Assembly (NCBI RefSeq): GCF_003014485.1
Contig: NZ_PYGA01000014.1
Span: 62,001-126,000, forward strand
From: Murinocardiopsis flavida
Lineage (GTDB): Bacteria; Actinomycetota; Actinomycetes; Streptosporangiales; Streptosporangiaceae
DNA: 64,000 nt
Direction: 5' to 3'
Shown here: positions 7,800 through 15,919 of the stretch, in pieces
How positions within the stretch are numbered: the first letter of the stretch is position 1
Layout of the letters: each line of letters begins with the position of its first letter
Notes under the pieces: model-generated
Database searches by the model: none
What the model was told of the DNA's origin: nothing
The model's input: only the letters and a program-made list of their open reading frames with translations
Program-made: the position numbers and the translations under genes

Positions 7800-9011
7800 A
7801 TGGGGTACGCGCGGCTGCTGGGGACACCCCGGATCGCCGGGCTGTGGGCCGCCCAGCTCCTCGCCGTGCTCGGCGCCCGCCTCTACGCCCTAGCGGTGAT
7901 GTGGCTGGTATGGGAGACCACCGCCTCCGCGTTCCTCATGGGGTTGGTCGCAGTGCTGGAGTCGGTGCCCTACGTGATCATGGGCGCGGTCGGCCGCCGC
8001 GTCCTCGCCCGGATGGCGACGCTGCCCCGGCTGGCCGGGGTGGAGCTGGCGCGGGCGGGGATCGTCGGGGTGCTGCCGCTGCTGTGGGCGGTGCCCGAGG
8101 CGCGCACGCCCGCGCTGCTGGCCGTGGCGCTGCTGCTCGGCATCACCGGGGCGCTGATCGACCCGGTGCTGCCCGGCCTGGTCCCGGGCCTGGTGGACCG
8201 CGCCGACGCCCAGCCCGTCATGGGCCTGCTCGACCTCACCGGGCGCATCGCGCGCATCCTGGGTCCCGGATCGGCCGGGGCGCTGCTGCTGCTCGTCTCC
8301 GAGGTGCAGTTCTACTGGCTGACCGCCGGCGGGTTCGCGGTGAGCGCGGCCGCGCTGTGGGCGATCGGCCGCCACGCGGGCACCGCAGCACCACCCCAGC
8401 AGGAGGAGGACAGGGAACTGCCCGCCGCGCTGCCGCTGCTGCGCGCCCACCCCGCGGTGGCGTTCGCGGTCAGCTTGCACGGCTTCGGGATCTTCGCCGG
8501 GTCCGCCGCGGCGATCGGCATGCCGATCCTGCTGACCACGACATTCGATGGCGACGCCGCCGATTACGGGGTCATCACCGCGATCACCGCCGCCGGCGCA
8601 CTGGCCGGCAACCTCGTCGTCGGCAACGCGCGGATCGGCGGCGGGTGGCTCACCGTGTACTGCGGGGCGTGGCTGGCCAGCGGCCTCACCCTGGCGGGGA
8701 TGGGCGCGGCGCCGAACCTCTGGGCGCTGTGGGGGGTGGCGCTGCTGTCGGGGGCGGCGGCACCGATCTCCGGAGTGGCGCTGCACGGGGTCCTCGCCTC
8801 CCAGTTCGACCAGTCCGCGCGTGTGGCGCTGCTGGCCACCGACCAGATGGTCATCCGCGCGGCGGGCACGGCGGGGATGCTCATCGTCCCGCTCTACGTC
8901 GTGGTCCACCCGCCGCTGGCGTTCGCGGCCTCAGGACTGGCGCTGGCCGGGTGCGCCGTGGCGGGGCTGGCCATGGCACCCCGGCTCAGCCCTGCGCCGG
9001 TGCGGGTTTGA
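7800..9011 (+). CDS. MFS transporter, drug-efflux type
   Basis: Proton-coupled exporter of the major facilitator superfamily, 403 aa with about 12 hydrophobic segments and a central loop near residues 195-215 (APPQQEEDRELP). The N-terminus (LGTPRIAGLWAAQLLAVLGARLYALAVMWLVWE) is typical of the MFS_3/EntS-like group that exports siderophores or drugs. Substrate cannot be told. ATG at 7800 follows AGGAAAAGG. The gene stands alone, ends at a strong terminator, and starts directly after the orphan CRISPR repeat. Confidence 0.88.
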   Translation: MGYARLLGTPRIAGLWAAQLLAVLGARLYALAVMWLVWETTASAFLMGLVAVLESVPYVIMGAVGRRVLARMATLPRLAGVELARAGIVGVLPLLWAVPEARTPALLAVALLLGITGALIDPVLPGLVPGLVDRADAQPVMGLLDLTGRIARILGPGSAGALLLLVSEVQFYWLTAGGFAVSAAALWAIGRHAGTAAPPQQEEDRELPAALPLLRAHPAVAFAVSLHGFGIFAGSAAAIGMPILLTTTFDGDAADYGVITAITAAGALAGNLVVGNARIGGGWLTVYCGAWLASGLTLAGMGAAPNLWALWGVALLSGAAAPISGVALHGVLASQFDQSARVALLATDQMVIRAAGTAGMLIVPLYVVVHPPLAFAASGLALAGCAVAGLAMAPRLSPAPVRV

Positions 9012-9019
9012 ACACGCGG

Positions 9020-9048
9020 GCAGGCCCGCCCCATCAGGGCGGGCCTGC
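9020..9048. terminator. Bidirectional intrinsic terminator
   Basis: Perfect 12-bp stem (GCAGGCCCGCCC / GGGCGGGCCTGC) with a 5-base loop, between the convergent MFS gene (ends 9011) and the minus-strand gene ending at 9060. Confidence 0.8.
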
Positions 9049-9059
9049 TGTTCAGCGGA

Positions 9060-9488
9060 TCAGGCGTCCAGGCGCCAGTGGGTGACGGTGACGTCCTCCA
9101 TGGGCACGCCGAGCTTCTGGTAGATGCGGGTGTGCATCGTGCCGAGCCACGCGTCCTTGCGGTCGGTGTAGAACTCCTCGTCGTACCAGGCCACGCCGAG
9201 CAGGACGGTGCCGCCGCCGTTGGGGTTGTCGGATTCGGCCTCCCAGTAGGTGTTCTGCCAGTCCCAGAGCATCGTCTCCTCGGGGCGGGCGCGCAGCCGC
9301 TCGTCGGAGTCGCGCAGCGACTCGATGACGCGACGGACGGTGGCCTCGTCGGGGCAGTAGTACCGGCAGTCGGAGAACGCGATGGCCTTCTTGTCGCCGC
9401 GACGCTCGTCGTCGCCGTCCTCTCCGACGAGGACGCGCACGCGGGTCACCGGCTCCACCGCCGGGTCGTACATGGTCAGGGTGGACAT
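9060..9488 (-). CDS. Hypothetical protein, operon partner of PhyH-like oxygenase
   Basis: No family recognised. 142 aa, acidic, soluble, with a Cys pair in SDCRYYCPDE and an aromatic-rich middle (MLWDWQNTYWEAE, GVAWYDEEFYTDRKD). Start ATG at 9488 has GAAGGG upstream and overlaps the end of the PhyH-like gene by 13 bp, so the two are translationally linked. The fold could be a small binding or cyclase-like barrel, but that is a guess. Both genes are transcribed away from a GntR-family regulator. Confidence 0.7.
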   Translation of the reverse strand: MSTLTMYDPAVEPVTRVRVLVGEDGDDERRGDKKAIAFSDCRYYCPDEATVRRVIESLRDSDERLRARPEETMLWDWQNTYWEAESDNPNGGGTVLLGVAWYDEEFYTDRKDAWLGTMHTRIYQKLGVPMEDVTVTHWRLDA

Positions 9489-10192
9489 GGGGGGTTCCCT
9501 TCTCTGGCGGTCCGGTCACCGGGCGGCGGCCGGGACGGGTGTGAGGTGGGCGGGGTCGGTGCCGTCGCGCATCCGGCACCCGCCGGGGTGACGAAGCGAA
9601 TGTTCAGGCCCACGCGCGGCGTCGCGGTCCTGTTGGCGGGGCTGAAGTGGACCAGGCGGGGGTCCATGGCCAGGCCGTGACCGGCCTCCACGGGGGCGGC
9701 CGTCCACACCCCCGGGGGCGGGCCCGCGATGGTCAGCGGGCGGCCCGGGGTGTCCGCGCGGCGGGTGCGCCGGTACCCGCCCGCGTGCGAGCCGGGGGCG
9801 ACCCGCAGGCATCCCGCGTCCGCACTGGCGGGGGTGAGCGCCAGCCACAGGGTGACGGCGCGCGCCGGGTCCAGGGTGAGGTGGTCGTTGGTGCCGTCCT
9901 GGTGCGGCGGGACGACCATGTCGGCACCCGGAGCCTTGATGATCAGGAAGGTGTTCTCGATGAGCAGCGCGTCGCCGATGACGGCGCGCGCGGTCGCGGT
10001 CACCTCGGGGGAGCACACGAGGTCGCCGATGGCGGGGAGGGTGAGGTGGGGGTTGGCGGTGACCGGCGCCGCCGGGTCGATCCCCGCGCGGAGGGCGTCG
10101 ACCTCGGCACGGTCGGCCCACGGGCCGACGTGGGCGTAGCCGAGCCGGGTGTAGCGGCTGATGTTGACGGGCCGCACCGATGACACGGGCAT
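9476..10192 (-). CDS. Phytanoyl-CoA dioxygenase (PhyH) family protein
   Basis: Fe(II)/2-oxoglutarate-dependent oxygenase-like protein, 238 aa. The metal-binding HxD is at His97/Asp99 in VPPHQDGTND, the distal His182 in RLVHFSPANR, with Arg188 or Arg193 placed to bind 2-oxoglutarate; GCLRVAPGSHAGG is also typical. PhyH enzymes hydroxylate lipids or many small natural products; the substrate is unknown. The last 35 residues are Pro/Arg-rich and overlap the next gene. It is divergent from a GntR/UTRA regulator, with a palindromic site between them. Confidence 0.83.
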   Translation of the reverse strand: MPVSSVRPVNISRYTRLGYAHVGPWADRAEVDALRAGIDPAAPVTANPHLTLPAIGDLVCSPEVTATARAVIGDALLIENTFLIIKAPGADMVVPPHQDGTNDHLTLDPARAVTLWLALTPASADAGCLRVAPGSHAGGYRRTRRADTPGRPLTIAGPPPGVWTAAPVEAGHGLAMDPRLVHFSPANRTATPRVGLNIRFVTPAGAGCATAPTPPTSHPSRPPPGDRTAREGNPPCPP

Positions 10193-10215
10193 AGGGCCAC
10201 CTTTAGTTACATTTA

Positions 10216-10278
10216 GTTAGGTAGTGATGTATTAATGGTGCGCTTCCTGCTGACACCGGTCAATAGGTAGTGACCTAT
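10216..10278. promoter_or_regulatory. Putative GntR operator region
   Basis: A perfect palindrome ATAGGTAGTGACCTAT lies at 10263-10278, 41 bp before the GntR gene; the octamer GGTAGTGA recurs at 10219-10226 in the same intergenic space. GntR/HutC regulators bind sites of this kind; the assignment is inferred from position. Confidence 0.6.
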
Positions 10279-10318
10279 CCTGGTGGCCAGAGAACGCAGC
10301 CAATGAGAGGAGGCAGCC

Positions 10319-11071
10319 ATGGCGCGTTGGGAGACCATCACCGGGGAACTGCGCGAGGCCATCATCCGAGGGGAGATCGCCCCCGGCACCACGCTGCCGC
10401 GCGAGACCGACCTCGAAGAGCGCTACGGCGCCTCACGCACCACGGTCCGCCGCGCCGTCGAGGAACTGGAGGCCGAGGGGCTGGTGGAGAAGGTGCGCCG
10501 ACGCGGCACCGTCGTGCGCCGGAGCCCGGCGCGCACACGCCTGACCCGGTCCCGCCGCGTCTACCGCGACGACATCGGCTATTTCTTCGACCGGACCGCC
10601 CAGGGCTGGCGCGCGCTGGAGACCCCGACCATCACCCGCGTGCCCGCCCCGGCCGACGTGGCGCGCCTCCTCGGGGTCGAGCCGGGCGGCGACGTCACCG
10701 CCCGCTCCCGGATCATGGGCGAGCCCGACACGGGCGAGGCTACCCAAGTCGCCGTCTCCTACCTGTCCCCCGACGCGGTCGCCGAACTGCCGGTACTTGC
10801 CGAACCCGACACCGGGCCGGGCGGCATCTACGACCGCATGGAGGAAGCCGGACACAGCCCCCTCGAATGGGAAGAGGCCATTTCCGCGCGCATGCCCAGC
10901 CCGGAGGAGGCCCGCCTTCTCGCGCTCGCGCCCGGCGTGCCCGTGCTGCGCATCGTCCGCACCACCCGCACCCCCGGCGGGCGCGTCCTGGAGGTGAACG
11001 CCACCGTGCTCAGCGCGGAGCGCTTCGAGATCGGGTACGCGATCGACCGCGACACGAGTGCAACCCCCTGA
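10319..11071 (+). CDS. GntR/HutC family regulator with UTRA domain
   Basis: Transcription factor of 250 aa. The winged helix (residues 4-68: ITGELREAIIRGEIAPGTTLPRE, ASRTTVRRAVEELEAEGLVEKV) is a textbook GntR domain; residues about 95-240 form a UTRA ligand-binding domain (PEEARLLALAPGVPVLRIVRTTRT). ATG at 10319 follows AGGAGG. It diverges from the PhyH-like/hypothetical operon and most likely represses that operon and itself until a small ligand binds. Ligand unknown. Confidence 0.9.
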   Translation: MARWETITGELREAIIRGEIAPGTTLPRETDLEERYGASRTTVRRAVEELEAEGLVEKVRRRGTVVRRSPARTRLTRSRRVYRDDIGYFFDRTAQGWRALETPTITRVPAPADVARLLGVEPGGDVTARSRIMGEPDTGEATQVAVSYLSPDAVAELPVLAEPDTGPGGIYDRMEEAGHSPLEWEEAISARMPSPEEARLLALAPGVPVLRIVRTTRTPGGRVLEVNATVLSAERFEIGYAIDRDTSATP

Positions 11072-11159
11072 TCGCGACCGTGGCCACCTTCGGCGAAACC
11101 ATGACGTAGCGGGCGAGTCCGGCACAGCATCCCGATCACCTCTGGATGATCGGAGAATC

Positions 11160-11294
11160 ATGAGGGCACTCCCCCTGGTCGGCGCCGCTGTCCTGGTCGT
11201 CGTCGCATGCACCAGTCCGCCGCCCGAGAAGGACAAGCCGGACCTCTCTGAGCAGGAGGCGTATGAGGACCAATCCCCGCGCACGCGGGGGTGA
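11160..11294 (+). CDS. Small putative lipoprotein ending inside a CRISPR repeat
   Basis: 44-residue frame starting MRALPLVGAAVLVVVACTS. A short signal sequence leads to a lipobox (VVAC), then a charged stub (PPPEKDKPDLSEQEAYED). The last residues QSPRTRG and the TGA stop are encoded by the CRISPR repeat beginning at 11270, so the original C-terminus has been lost or replaced. GGAG lies 6-9 bases before the ATG. It may be a decaying gene. Confidence 0.4.
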   Translation: MRALPLVGAAVLVVVACTSPPPEKDKPDLSEQEAYEDQSPRTRG

Positions 11295-11358
11295 ACCGGG
11301 AAGCGCGATCATGAGCGCGGCCAGCGGACCCCAATCCCCGCGCATGCGGGGATCTCCG
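11270..11358 (+). CRISPR. Mini CRISPR locus, two repeats and one spacer
   Basis: Repeat 11270-11297 is identical to the repeat at 7678-7705. After a 33-bp spacer (11298-11330) a second repeat (11331-11358) keeps the first 20 bases and the palindrome but has a degenerate 3' end (ATCTCCG instead of GTGAACC), as terminal repeats do. No leader-like sequence precedes it; instead it abuts a small lipoprotein frame. No cas gene is visible. Confidence 0.7.
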
Positions 11359-11528
11359 GGACAAGTTCACGCGATGATCATCGAAGTGGAGGCGAGGACG
11401 GTAGCGGTCGGGGCTGGTCACTGTCGGTCTCCAACTCCGAGCGGCGGACCGCTCCGCCTCCTCTTGACTCCGGGTTCACACGGTGTGGTTGGGTGATCGT
11501 CGGCGCCGAGATCCGGATCGGAAGTTTG

Positions 11529-11819
11529 ATGATCAACCGTTCGTTGTCCCCTGTATCCCCTGTCCCTGCTGCGGTCATCGCCGTGATTGCCTGGCTTGCG
11601 TCCGCTTTCCTGCTGGTGGGCCCGCTTCCCGCTGTCGGCCTGTACTTCGGGGAATGCCGGACGATGCTGGATCCGGGGATCGAGGGTTGGTGTGCCCGTG
11701 GGCAGGTGACCCAGTTGATGTACGCGGGAATTGCACTGCTGGTAGCGGTCCCGGCCACAGCCATGTGGGTGTACCGCGCGCTGTGGCGGGCCGTAATGCG
11801 CCGGGATCAGGCGAACTGA
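11529..11819 (+). CDS. Small membrane protein, hypothetical
   Basis: 96 residues with two hydrophobic segments, about residues 11-36 (AAVIAVIAWLASAFLLVG) and 65-85 (LMYAGIALLVAVPATAMWVY), separated by a loop with two Cys (GECRTM, GWCARG) that could form a disulfide outside the cell. C-terminus is basic. The open frame extends to 11493, but MINRSLS at 11529 gives a sensible N-terminus. No family recognised. Confidence 0.55.
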   Translation: MINRSLSPVSPVPAAVIAVIAWLASAFLLVGPLPAVGLYFGECRTMLDPGIEGWCARGQVTQLMYAGIALLVAVPATAMWVYRALWRAVMRRDQAN

Positions 11820-12058
11820 CCCGACGGCCAGATGCACGCCCAGAGCGAAGGCCACCCACGCCCGAAGGTTCCATCAGGCCCTCCAAGTTCCGCGCATGGG
11901 GTGGACCTGCGGTCAGTCCGACCCGTGCGGGCCGATCGCCCTGGGGTATGTGTCCCTGGCCGGGCGGCGACGATTCAGCCCTGGATGGAGGCAGGCGGCA
12001 TCCCGGCCACGATCCGGTGGGAGCTGCCGGGGGCCGGCGGGGCGGGCTCCGGCGGTCG

Positions 12059-13111
12059 TCATCGCCACGTGCGACCGGCGCGCAAATGCCTGATGACGTG
12101 AGCCGCGTCGCGGCCGGCTCCGCGCAGGGTGGCTGAGGAGAAGCTGCGCTGGAACTCCAGCCCGACGTAGCCCAGTCCGGGCACGGTGGTCGACACACCG
12201 CCGGTGTGCAGCGGGGCGCCACCGTCGTCAAGGGCCCCGGTGCCGTGGAGGTAGTCCAGGGCAGGGCGGTAGCCGGTGGCCAGGATGAGGGTGTCGATGC
12301 TCTCCCGGGTGCCGTCCGACCACTCGACCTTGCCGTCCTCCAGGCGGGTGAACATCGCGCGGCGGTCGGGGTTGCCGGTGGCGAACGCGGCCCGGTGGCG
12401 GCCGTCGTCGTTGACCAGCACCGGTCCCTTGAGCCAGATCTTGCGCAGGGGCGCGGAGTCCAGGCCGGTGCGCACGAACCACCAGTGGATGTCGCGCCCC
12501 AGCGGGCGGGCGTTCGCCCAGGCGATCGGGGACCGGCTGGCCAGCGTCACGCGCGCGGTGTCGGCGAGTTCGGTGGCGATCTGCACGGCTGAGTTCCCGG
12601 CTCCCACGATCACGACGCGCTGCCCGGCGAACGGGCAGGGGCGGCGGTAGTCGGCGGTGTGCAGGACGGTGCCGGTGAAGTCCGCCAGACCGGGCAGCAC
12701 GGGCCGGTAGGGGCGGGAGAAACCCCCGGTCGCGGCGACCACGGCACGGGCGGCGAAGCTGCCGCCGTCGTCCGTGATCGCGGTGAAGGCGCCGTGCTCG
12801 GCTTGGATCCGGGTGACGCGGTGGCCGTGGCGGATGTCGGCGTCCAGGTGGGTGGCGTAGTCGCGCAGGTAGTCCACGATCTCGTCGCGCCGCGGGTAGC
12901 GGTCCCCGTCGCCGCCCAGCGCGCGCCCGGGCAGGGCGGAGAAGCGGGCAGGGGAGAACAGCGCGAGGCTGTCGTAGTAGTGCGGCCAGGACCCGCCGGC
13001 GTCCTCAGCGGCGTCCAGGAGGAGGGGGCGGAGACCGCGGCGGTTGGCGGCGCGGGCCGTTGCCAGGCCGGACTGGCCGCCGCCGATGATCAGCAAGGGG
13101 TACTCGGGCAT
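12059..13111 (-). CDS. FAD/NADPH-dependent monooxygenase (ArsO-like)
   Basis: Flavin-containing monooxygenase of 350 aa. FAD-binding GGGQSGLAT is at residues 8-16, the NADPH-binding VIVGAGNSAVQIA lies mid-protein, and the ATGYRP motif near the C-terminus completes the class B fingerprint. Such proteins (often called ArsO) occur in arsenic-resistance operons of actinobacteria and proteobacteria. Here it is the third gene after a flavoprotein and an MFS pump that are divergent from an ArsR fusion, separated by 106 bp from the pump, so an operon role in metalloid or organoarsenical handling is likely. Start ATG at 13111; longer frames upstream lack homology. Confidence 0.85.
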   Translation of the reverse strand: MPEYPLLIIGGGQSGLATARAANRRGLRPLLLDAAEDAGGSWPHYYDSLALFSPARFSALPGRALGGDGDRYPRRDEIVDYLRDYATHLDADIRHGHRVTRIQAEHGAFTAITDDGGSFAARAVVAATGGFSRPYRPVLPGLADFTGTVLHTADYRRPCPFAGQRVVIVGAGNSAVQIATELADTARVTLASRSPIAWANARPLGRDIHWWFVRTGLDSAPLRKIWLKGPVLVNDDGRHRAAFATGNPDRRAMFTRLEDGKVEWSDGTRESIDTLILATGYRPALDYLHGTGALDDGGAPLHTGGVSTTVPGLGYVGLEFQRSFSSATLRGAGRDAAHVIRHLRAGRTWR

Positions 13112-13217
13112 CACGTGCTCCTGGTCGTGAGGGGGTTCACGGGCATGGGACAGGGACGGGCGTGCGGCGCGGCCGCCGTCGCCGAGGGCGTCTGCCAATG
13201 GACGTGGGCGGGTCGGG

Positions 13218-14453
13218 TCAGGTGGGGGGAGTGGACGCGGGGTCCCGGGTGGCCAGGGCCGCGCACGCCCCGAGGGCGCCGAGCGCGGCCAGGACGGCGA
13301 ACACCGCTGGGAAGCCGCCCAAGACCGGTGCCATCGCCGCACCGGCCCAGGGGGCCAGGGCGATGCACAGCATGAGCGGGGTGTGCAGGATCCCGTTGAG
13401 GACGGCGTAGTCGTCGGTTCCCCACCGGTCGGTCACCGCGGTGGCCTGCACCAGGGTGAAGATCCCGCGGGCCATTCCGGCGAGTAGGGCGATGAGCAGC
13501 AGCACGACCAGCGGGCCGGGCACGGCCGCGAACAACGCCGTACTGATCGCGCAGGTGGCGAGCACCGCCACCGCGCGGGCAACCGGGCCGGTGCGCCGTT
13601 CCAGCGGAGCGTAGACCAGCCGCCCCAGCACCTGGCCGAGGCCGCCGATCCCCAGAGCCCACGCTGCCGTCGCGGTATCCAGCCCTCGGGCCTGAAGCAG
13701 GGGGACGAGGTTCACCACGACCGCGTACACCCCGAAGGCGCCCAGCGACAACGACGCCGCCAGCGCCACGAAGCCCCGGCTGGTCACCACGCCGCGCACC
13801 TGGGAGGTGCGCGTGCGACCGGTGCGGGTGCCGGGGGCCCGCTGCCGCCAGGCGGGGTTCAGGGCCAGGGCGTGCAGCGGCAGCACCACCACGGCCAGGG
13901 CACCGGCCAGCACGAGGTAGGTGCCGCGCCAGCCCATTGCGTGCTCCAGGACGGCGGTCAGCGGGGCGAAGATCGTGCTGGCCAGCCCCGCGACGAGCGT
14001 GAGTGCGGTCAGCGCCTTCACCCGGCCGCCGCCGTACCAGGCGGTGAGCGCGGCGAAGGCCGGCGGGTAGAACAGTCCGGCCATCGCCGCGCCCGCCGCC
14101 AGCCACCCCGCCGCGAACACCCACAGGGACGGTGCAAGGGCGATCGCGACCAGCGCGGGCACGGCCGCCCCCGCGCTCAGGGTCATCACGATGCGCGGGC
14201 CGCGCGCCTGCAACCACCGGCCCACAACGGCCCCCGCGAGTCCGGCCACCACCTGTGAGCCCGAGAACGCCGCAGTGAGCGCGCCCAGCGACCAGCCGGT
14301 GTCCGCCCTGATCGCCGGAGCGAGCACCGGGAAGGCGTAGAACAGCACCCCGTAGCTGGTGGTCACGGTGACACACAGCGCGACCAGCGCCCGTTCGGCG
14401 CCCGGAGCGTCCGCCATCCCGGAAGCCGGGCCGCTCGGTGCCGGGCGACTCAT
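13218..14453 (-). CDS. MFS transporter in metalloid-type operon
   Basis: Twelve-helix major facilitator exporter of 411 aa, beginning after a short hydrophilic leader with VTTSYGVLFYAFPVLAPAI, a block typical of the MCT/OFA-like MFS group. Its ATG overlaps the stop codon of the flavoprotein gene (ATGA, 14450-14453), so the two are co-translated. The operon contains no ArsB or ACR3 arsenite pump, so this transporter is the probable efflux component; whether it carries arsenite, an organoarsenical or an acetylated product is unknown. Confidence 0.85.
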   Translation of the reverse strand: MSRPAPSGPASGMADAPGAERALVALCVTVTTSYGVLFYAFPVLAPAIRADTGWSLGALTAAFSGSQVVAGLAGAVVGRWLQARGPRIVMTLSAGAAVPALVAIALAPSLWVFAAGWLAAGAAMAGLFYPPAFAALTAWYGGGRVKALTALTLVAGLASTIFAPLTAVLEHAMGWRGTYLVLAGALAVVVLPLHALALNPAWRQRAPGTRTGRTRTSQVRGVVTSRGFVALAASLSLGAFGVYAVVVNLVPLLQARGLDTATAAWALGIGGLGQVLGRLVYAPLERRTGPVARAVAVLATCAISTALFAAVPGPLVVLLLIALLAGMARGIFTLVQATAVTDRWGTDDYAVLNGILHTPLMLCIALAPWAGAAMAPVLGGFPAVFAVLAALGALGACAALATRDPASTPPT

Positions 14454-15826
14454 CTCAGCAGTGGCAGGGACGGACGGGTCAGGGCAGGACGGGTCAGGGA
14501 CGGACGGGTCGGCTCGACCGTCTCAGGGTCCGGACCGCAGCACCCGGCCGCACCCGCTGCCGATTCGGGTGCGTCGAAGAGGCCCGATCCGCCGCACACA
14601 CCGGTGTCGGGCAGGGTGAGTTCGACCCTCGCGGCGGCCTCGTGGTCGCCCGCGAGTTCGGCGGCGATGCTGCGGACCTGCTCGAACCCTGTCAGCGCGA
14701 GGAAGGTGGGCGCCCGGCCGTAGGACTTCATCCCCGCCAGGTAGAAGCCCTGCTCGAGGTGCGACAGCTCCGCCACTCCGTGGGGGTAGACGGTGCCGCA
14801 GGAGTGCACGTTGGGGTCGATCAGCGGCGCCAGTTCCACCGGGGCCTGCAAGGTGGGGTCGAGTCCGAGGCGGATCTCGGAGAGGAACGAGAGGTCGGGG
14901 CGGAATCCGGTCAGGGTCACGACCTCGTCCACCGCGTCCAGTTCGCGCCCGGTGTCGTCGACCAGCACCACCCGGCCGCCTTCGGCGCGGCGCACCCCGT
15001 CGGTGCGGAAGCCGGTGACGACCTCGATGCGCCCGGCCGCCACGGCGGCCCGGGCCCGCTGTCCCAGCGCGCCCCGGGCGGCGAGCTGGTCGGCGGCCCC
15101 GCCGCCGAACGCGTCACCGACGTCGCCCCGGCGCAATACCCACACCGCCCGGGTCGCGGGGGCCTGCTCGGCGAGTTCGGCCAGGGCCACCAGCGCGGTC
15201 AGGGCCGAATGGCCGCGCCCCACGACCGCGGTGCGCCGGTCGGCGTAGCGGGCCCGCTGCGCCGGTTCGGTGAGGTCGGGGGCGCGGTAGGAGATCCGTT
15301 CGGCGGCCGCGGCTTCGCCCAGAGCGGGAAGCCCGTCGCCGCCCACCGGGTTGGGGGAGCCCCAGGTGCCCGAGGCGTCGATCACCGCGCGGGCGATGAT
15401 CCGCTCCTCCTGTCCACCGGTAAGGCGGACGTGGACGGTGAAGGGCTGCGCGTCCCTCCCGGTGTCCACGACACGATCGCGTCCCTGCCGGCTCACCCCG
15501 GTGACCTCGGCGCCGAGGCGCACGCGCGGGCCCAGCGCGGCCGCGAGTGGCGCGAGGTACCGTGCGGCCCACTCGGCGCCGGTGGGATAGGCCGCATCGT
15601 CGGGCCGGTCCCACCCAGTGGCGGCGAGCAGCGTGGCGGCGGCAGGGTCCACCAGGTCGCGCCACATGGAGAACAGTCGGACGTGGCCCCACTCGGCCAC
15701 CGCTGCGCCGGCCCGGTCGCCCTTCTCCAGCACCAGCACCGGCATTCCGCGCTCGGCCAGCTCCGCGGCCGCGGCAAGCCCTACCGGGCCCGCGCCGATC
15801 ACCACAACCGGACGTTCCTCGCTCAC
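14450..15826 (-). CDS. ars-associated FAD-dependent oxidoreductase (flavoprotein)
   Basis: Two-dinucleotide-binding-domain flavoprotein, 458 aa from the chosen GTG. The FAD motif VVIGAGPVGLAAAAEL is at the very N-terminus and AVVGRGHSA marks the NAD(P) site. The tail holds VCGGSGLFDA and GCCGPDPE, Cys motifs seen in the actinobacterial proteins encoded beside arsR, possibly for metalloid transfer; that role is inferred. The last residues are a tandem repeat (TRPSL/TRPAL/TRPSL). GTG at 15826 is preferred because AGAGG precedes it; the ATG at 15841 and earlier ATGs overlap the operator palindromes. Confidence 0.85.
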   Translation of the reverse strand: MSEERPVVVIGAGPVGLAAAAELAERGMPVLVLEKGDRAGAAVAEWGHVRLFSMWRDLVDPAAATLLAATGWDRPDDAAYPTGAEWAARYLAPLAAALGPRVRLGAEVTGVSRQGRDRVVDTGRDAQPFTVHVRLTGGQEERIIARAVIDASGTWGSPNPVGGDGLPALGEAAAAERISYRAPDLTEPAQRARYADRRTAVVGRGHSALTALVALAELAEQAPATRAVWVLRRGDVGDAFGGGAADQLAARGALGQRARAAVAAGRIEVVTGFRTDGVRRAEGGRVVLVDDTGRELDAVDEVVTLTGFRPDLSFLSEIRLGLDPTLQAPVELAPLIDPNVHSCGTVYPHGVAELSHLEQGFYLAGMKSYGRAPTFLALTGFEQVRSIAAELAGDHEAAARVELTLPDTGVCGGSGLFDAPESAAGAAGCCGPDPETVEPTRPSLTRPALTRPSLPLLR

Positions 15827-15839
15827 GACAACCTCTTTC

Positions 15840-15910
15840 ATCGATGTGCGTCGATTAAGGGCGACTGTATCGATGGTCATCGATGGACGCAATCATCGAT
15901 CGTGGTCGAT
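15840..15910. promoter_or_regulatory. Three ArsR-type operator palindromes
   Basis: Three 16-bp sites of pattern ATCGATnnnnnTCGAT: ATCGATGTGCGTCGAT (15840-15855), ATCGATGGTCATCGAT (15869-15884) and ATCGATCGTGGTCGAT (15895-15910). They fill the divergent gap between the flavoprotein operon and the ArsR-acetyltransferase gene, with start-to-start distances of 29 and 26 bp. This fits cooperative repression of both directions by the ArsR domain; it has not been tested. Confidence 0.8.
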
Positions 15911-15919
15911 AATGCGTGG

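Noticed and set aside
14438-15919. Upstream extension of the ArsR fusion to 797 aa
   Set aside because: It covers the flavoprotein antisense and crosses the operators; the real start is a GTG near 15920.
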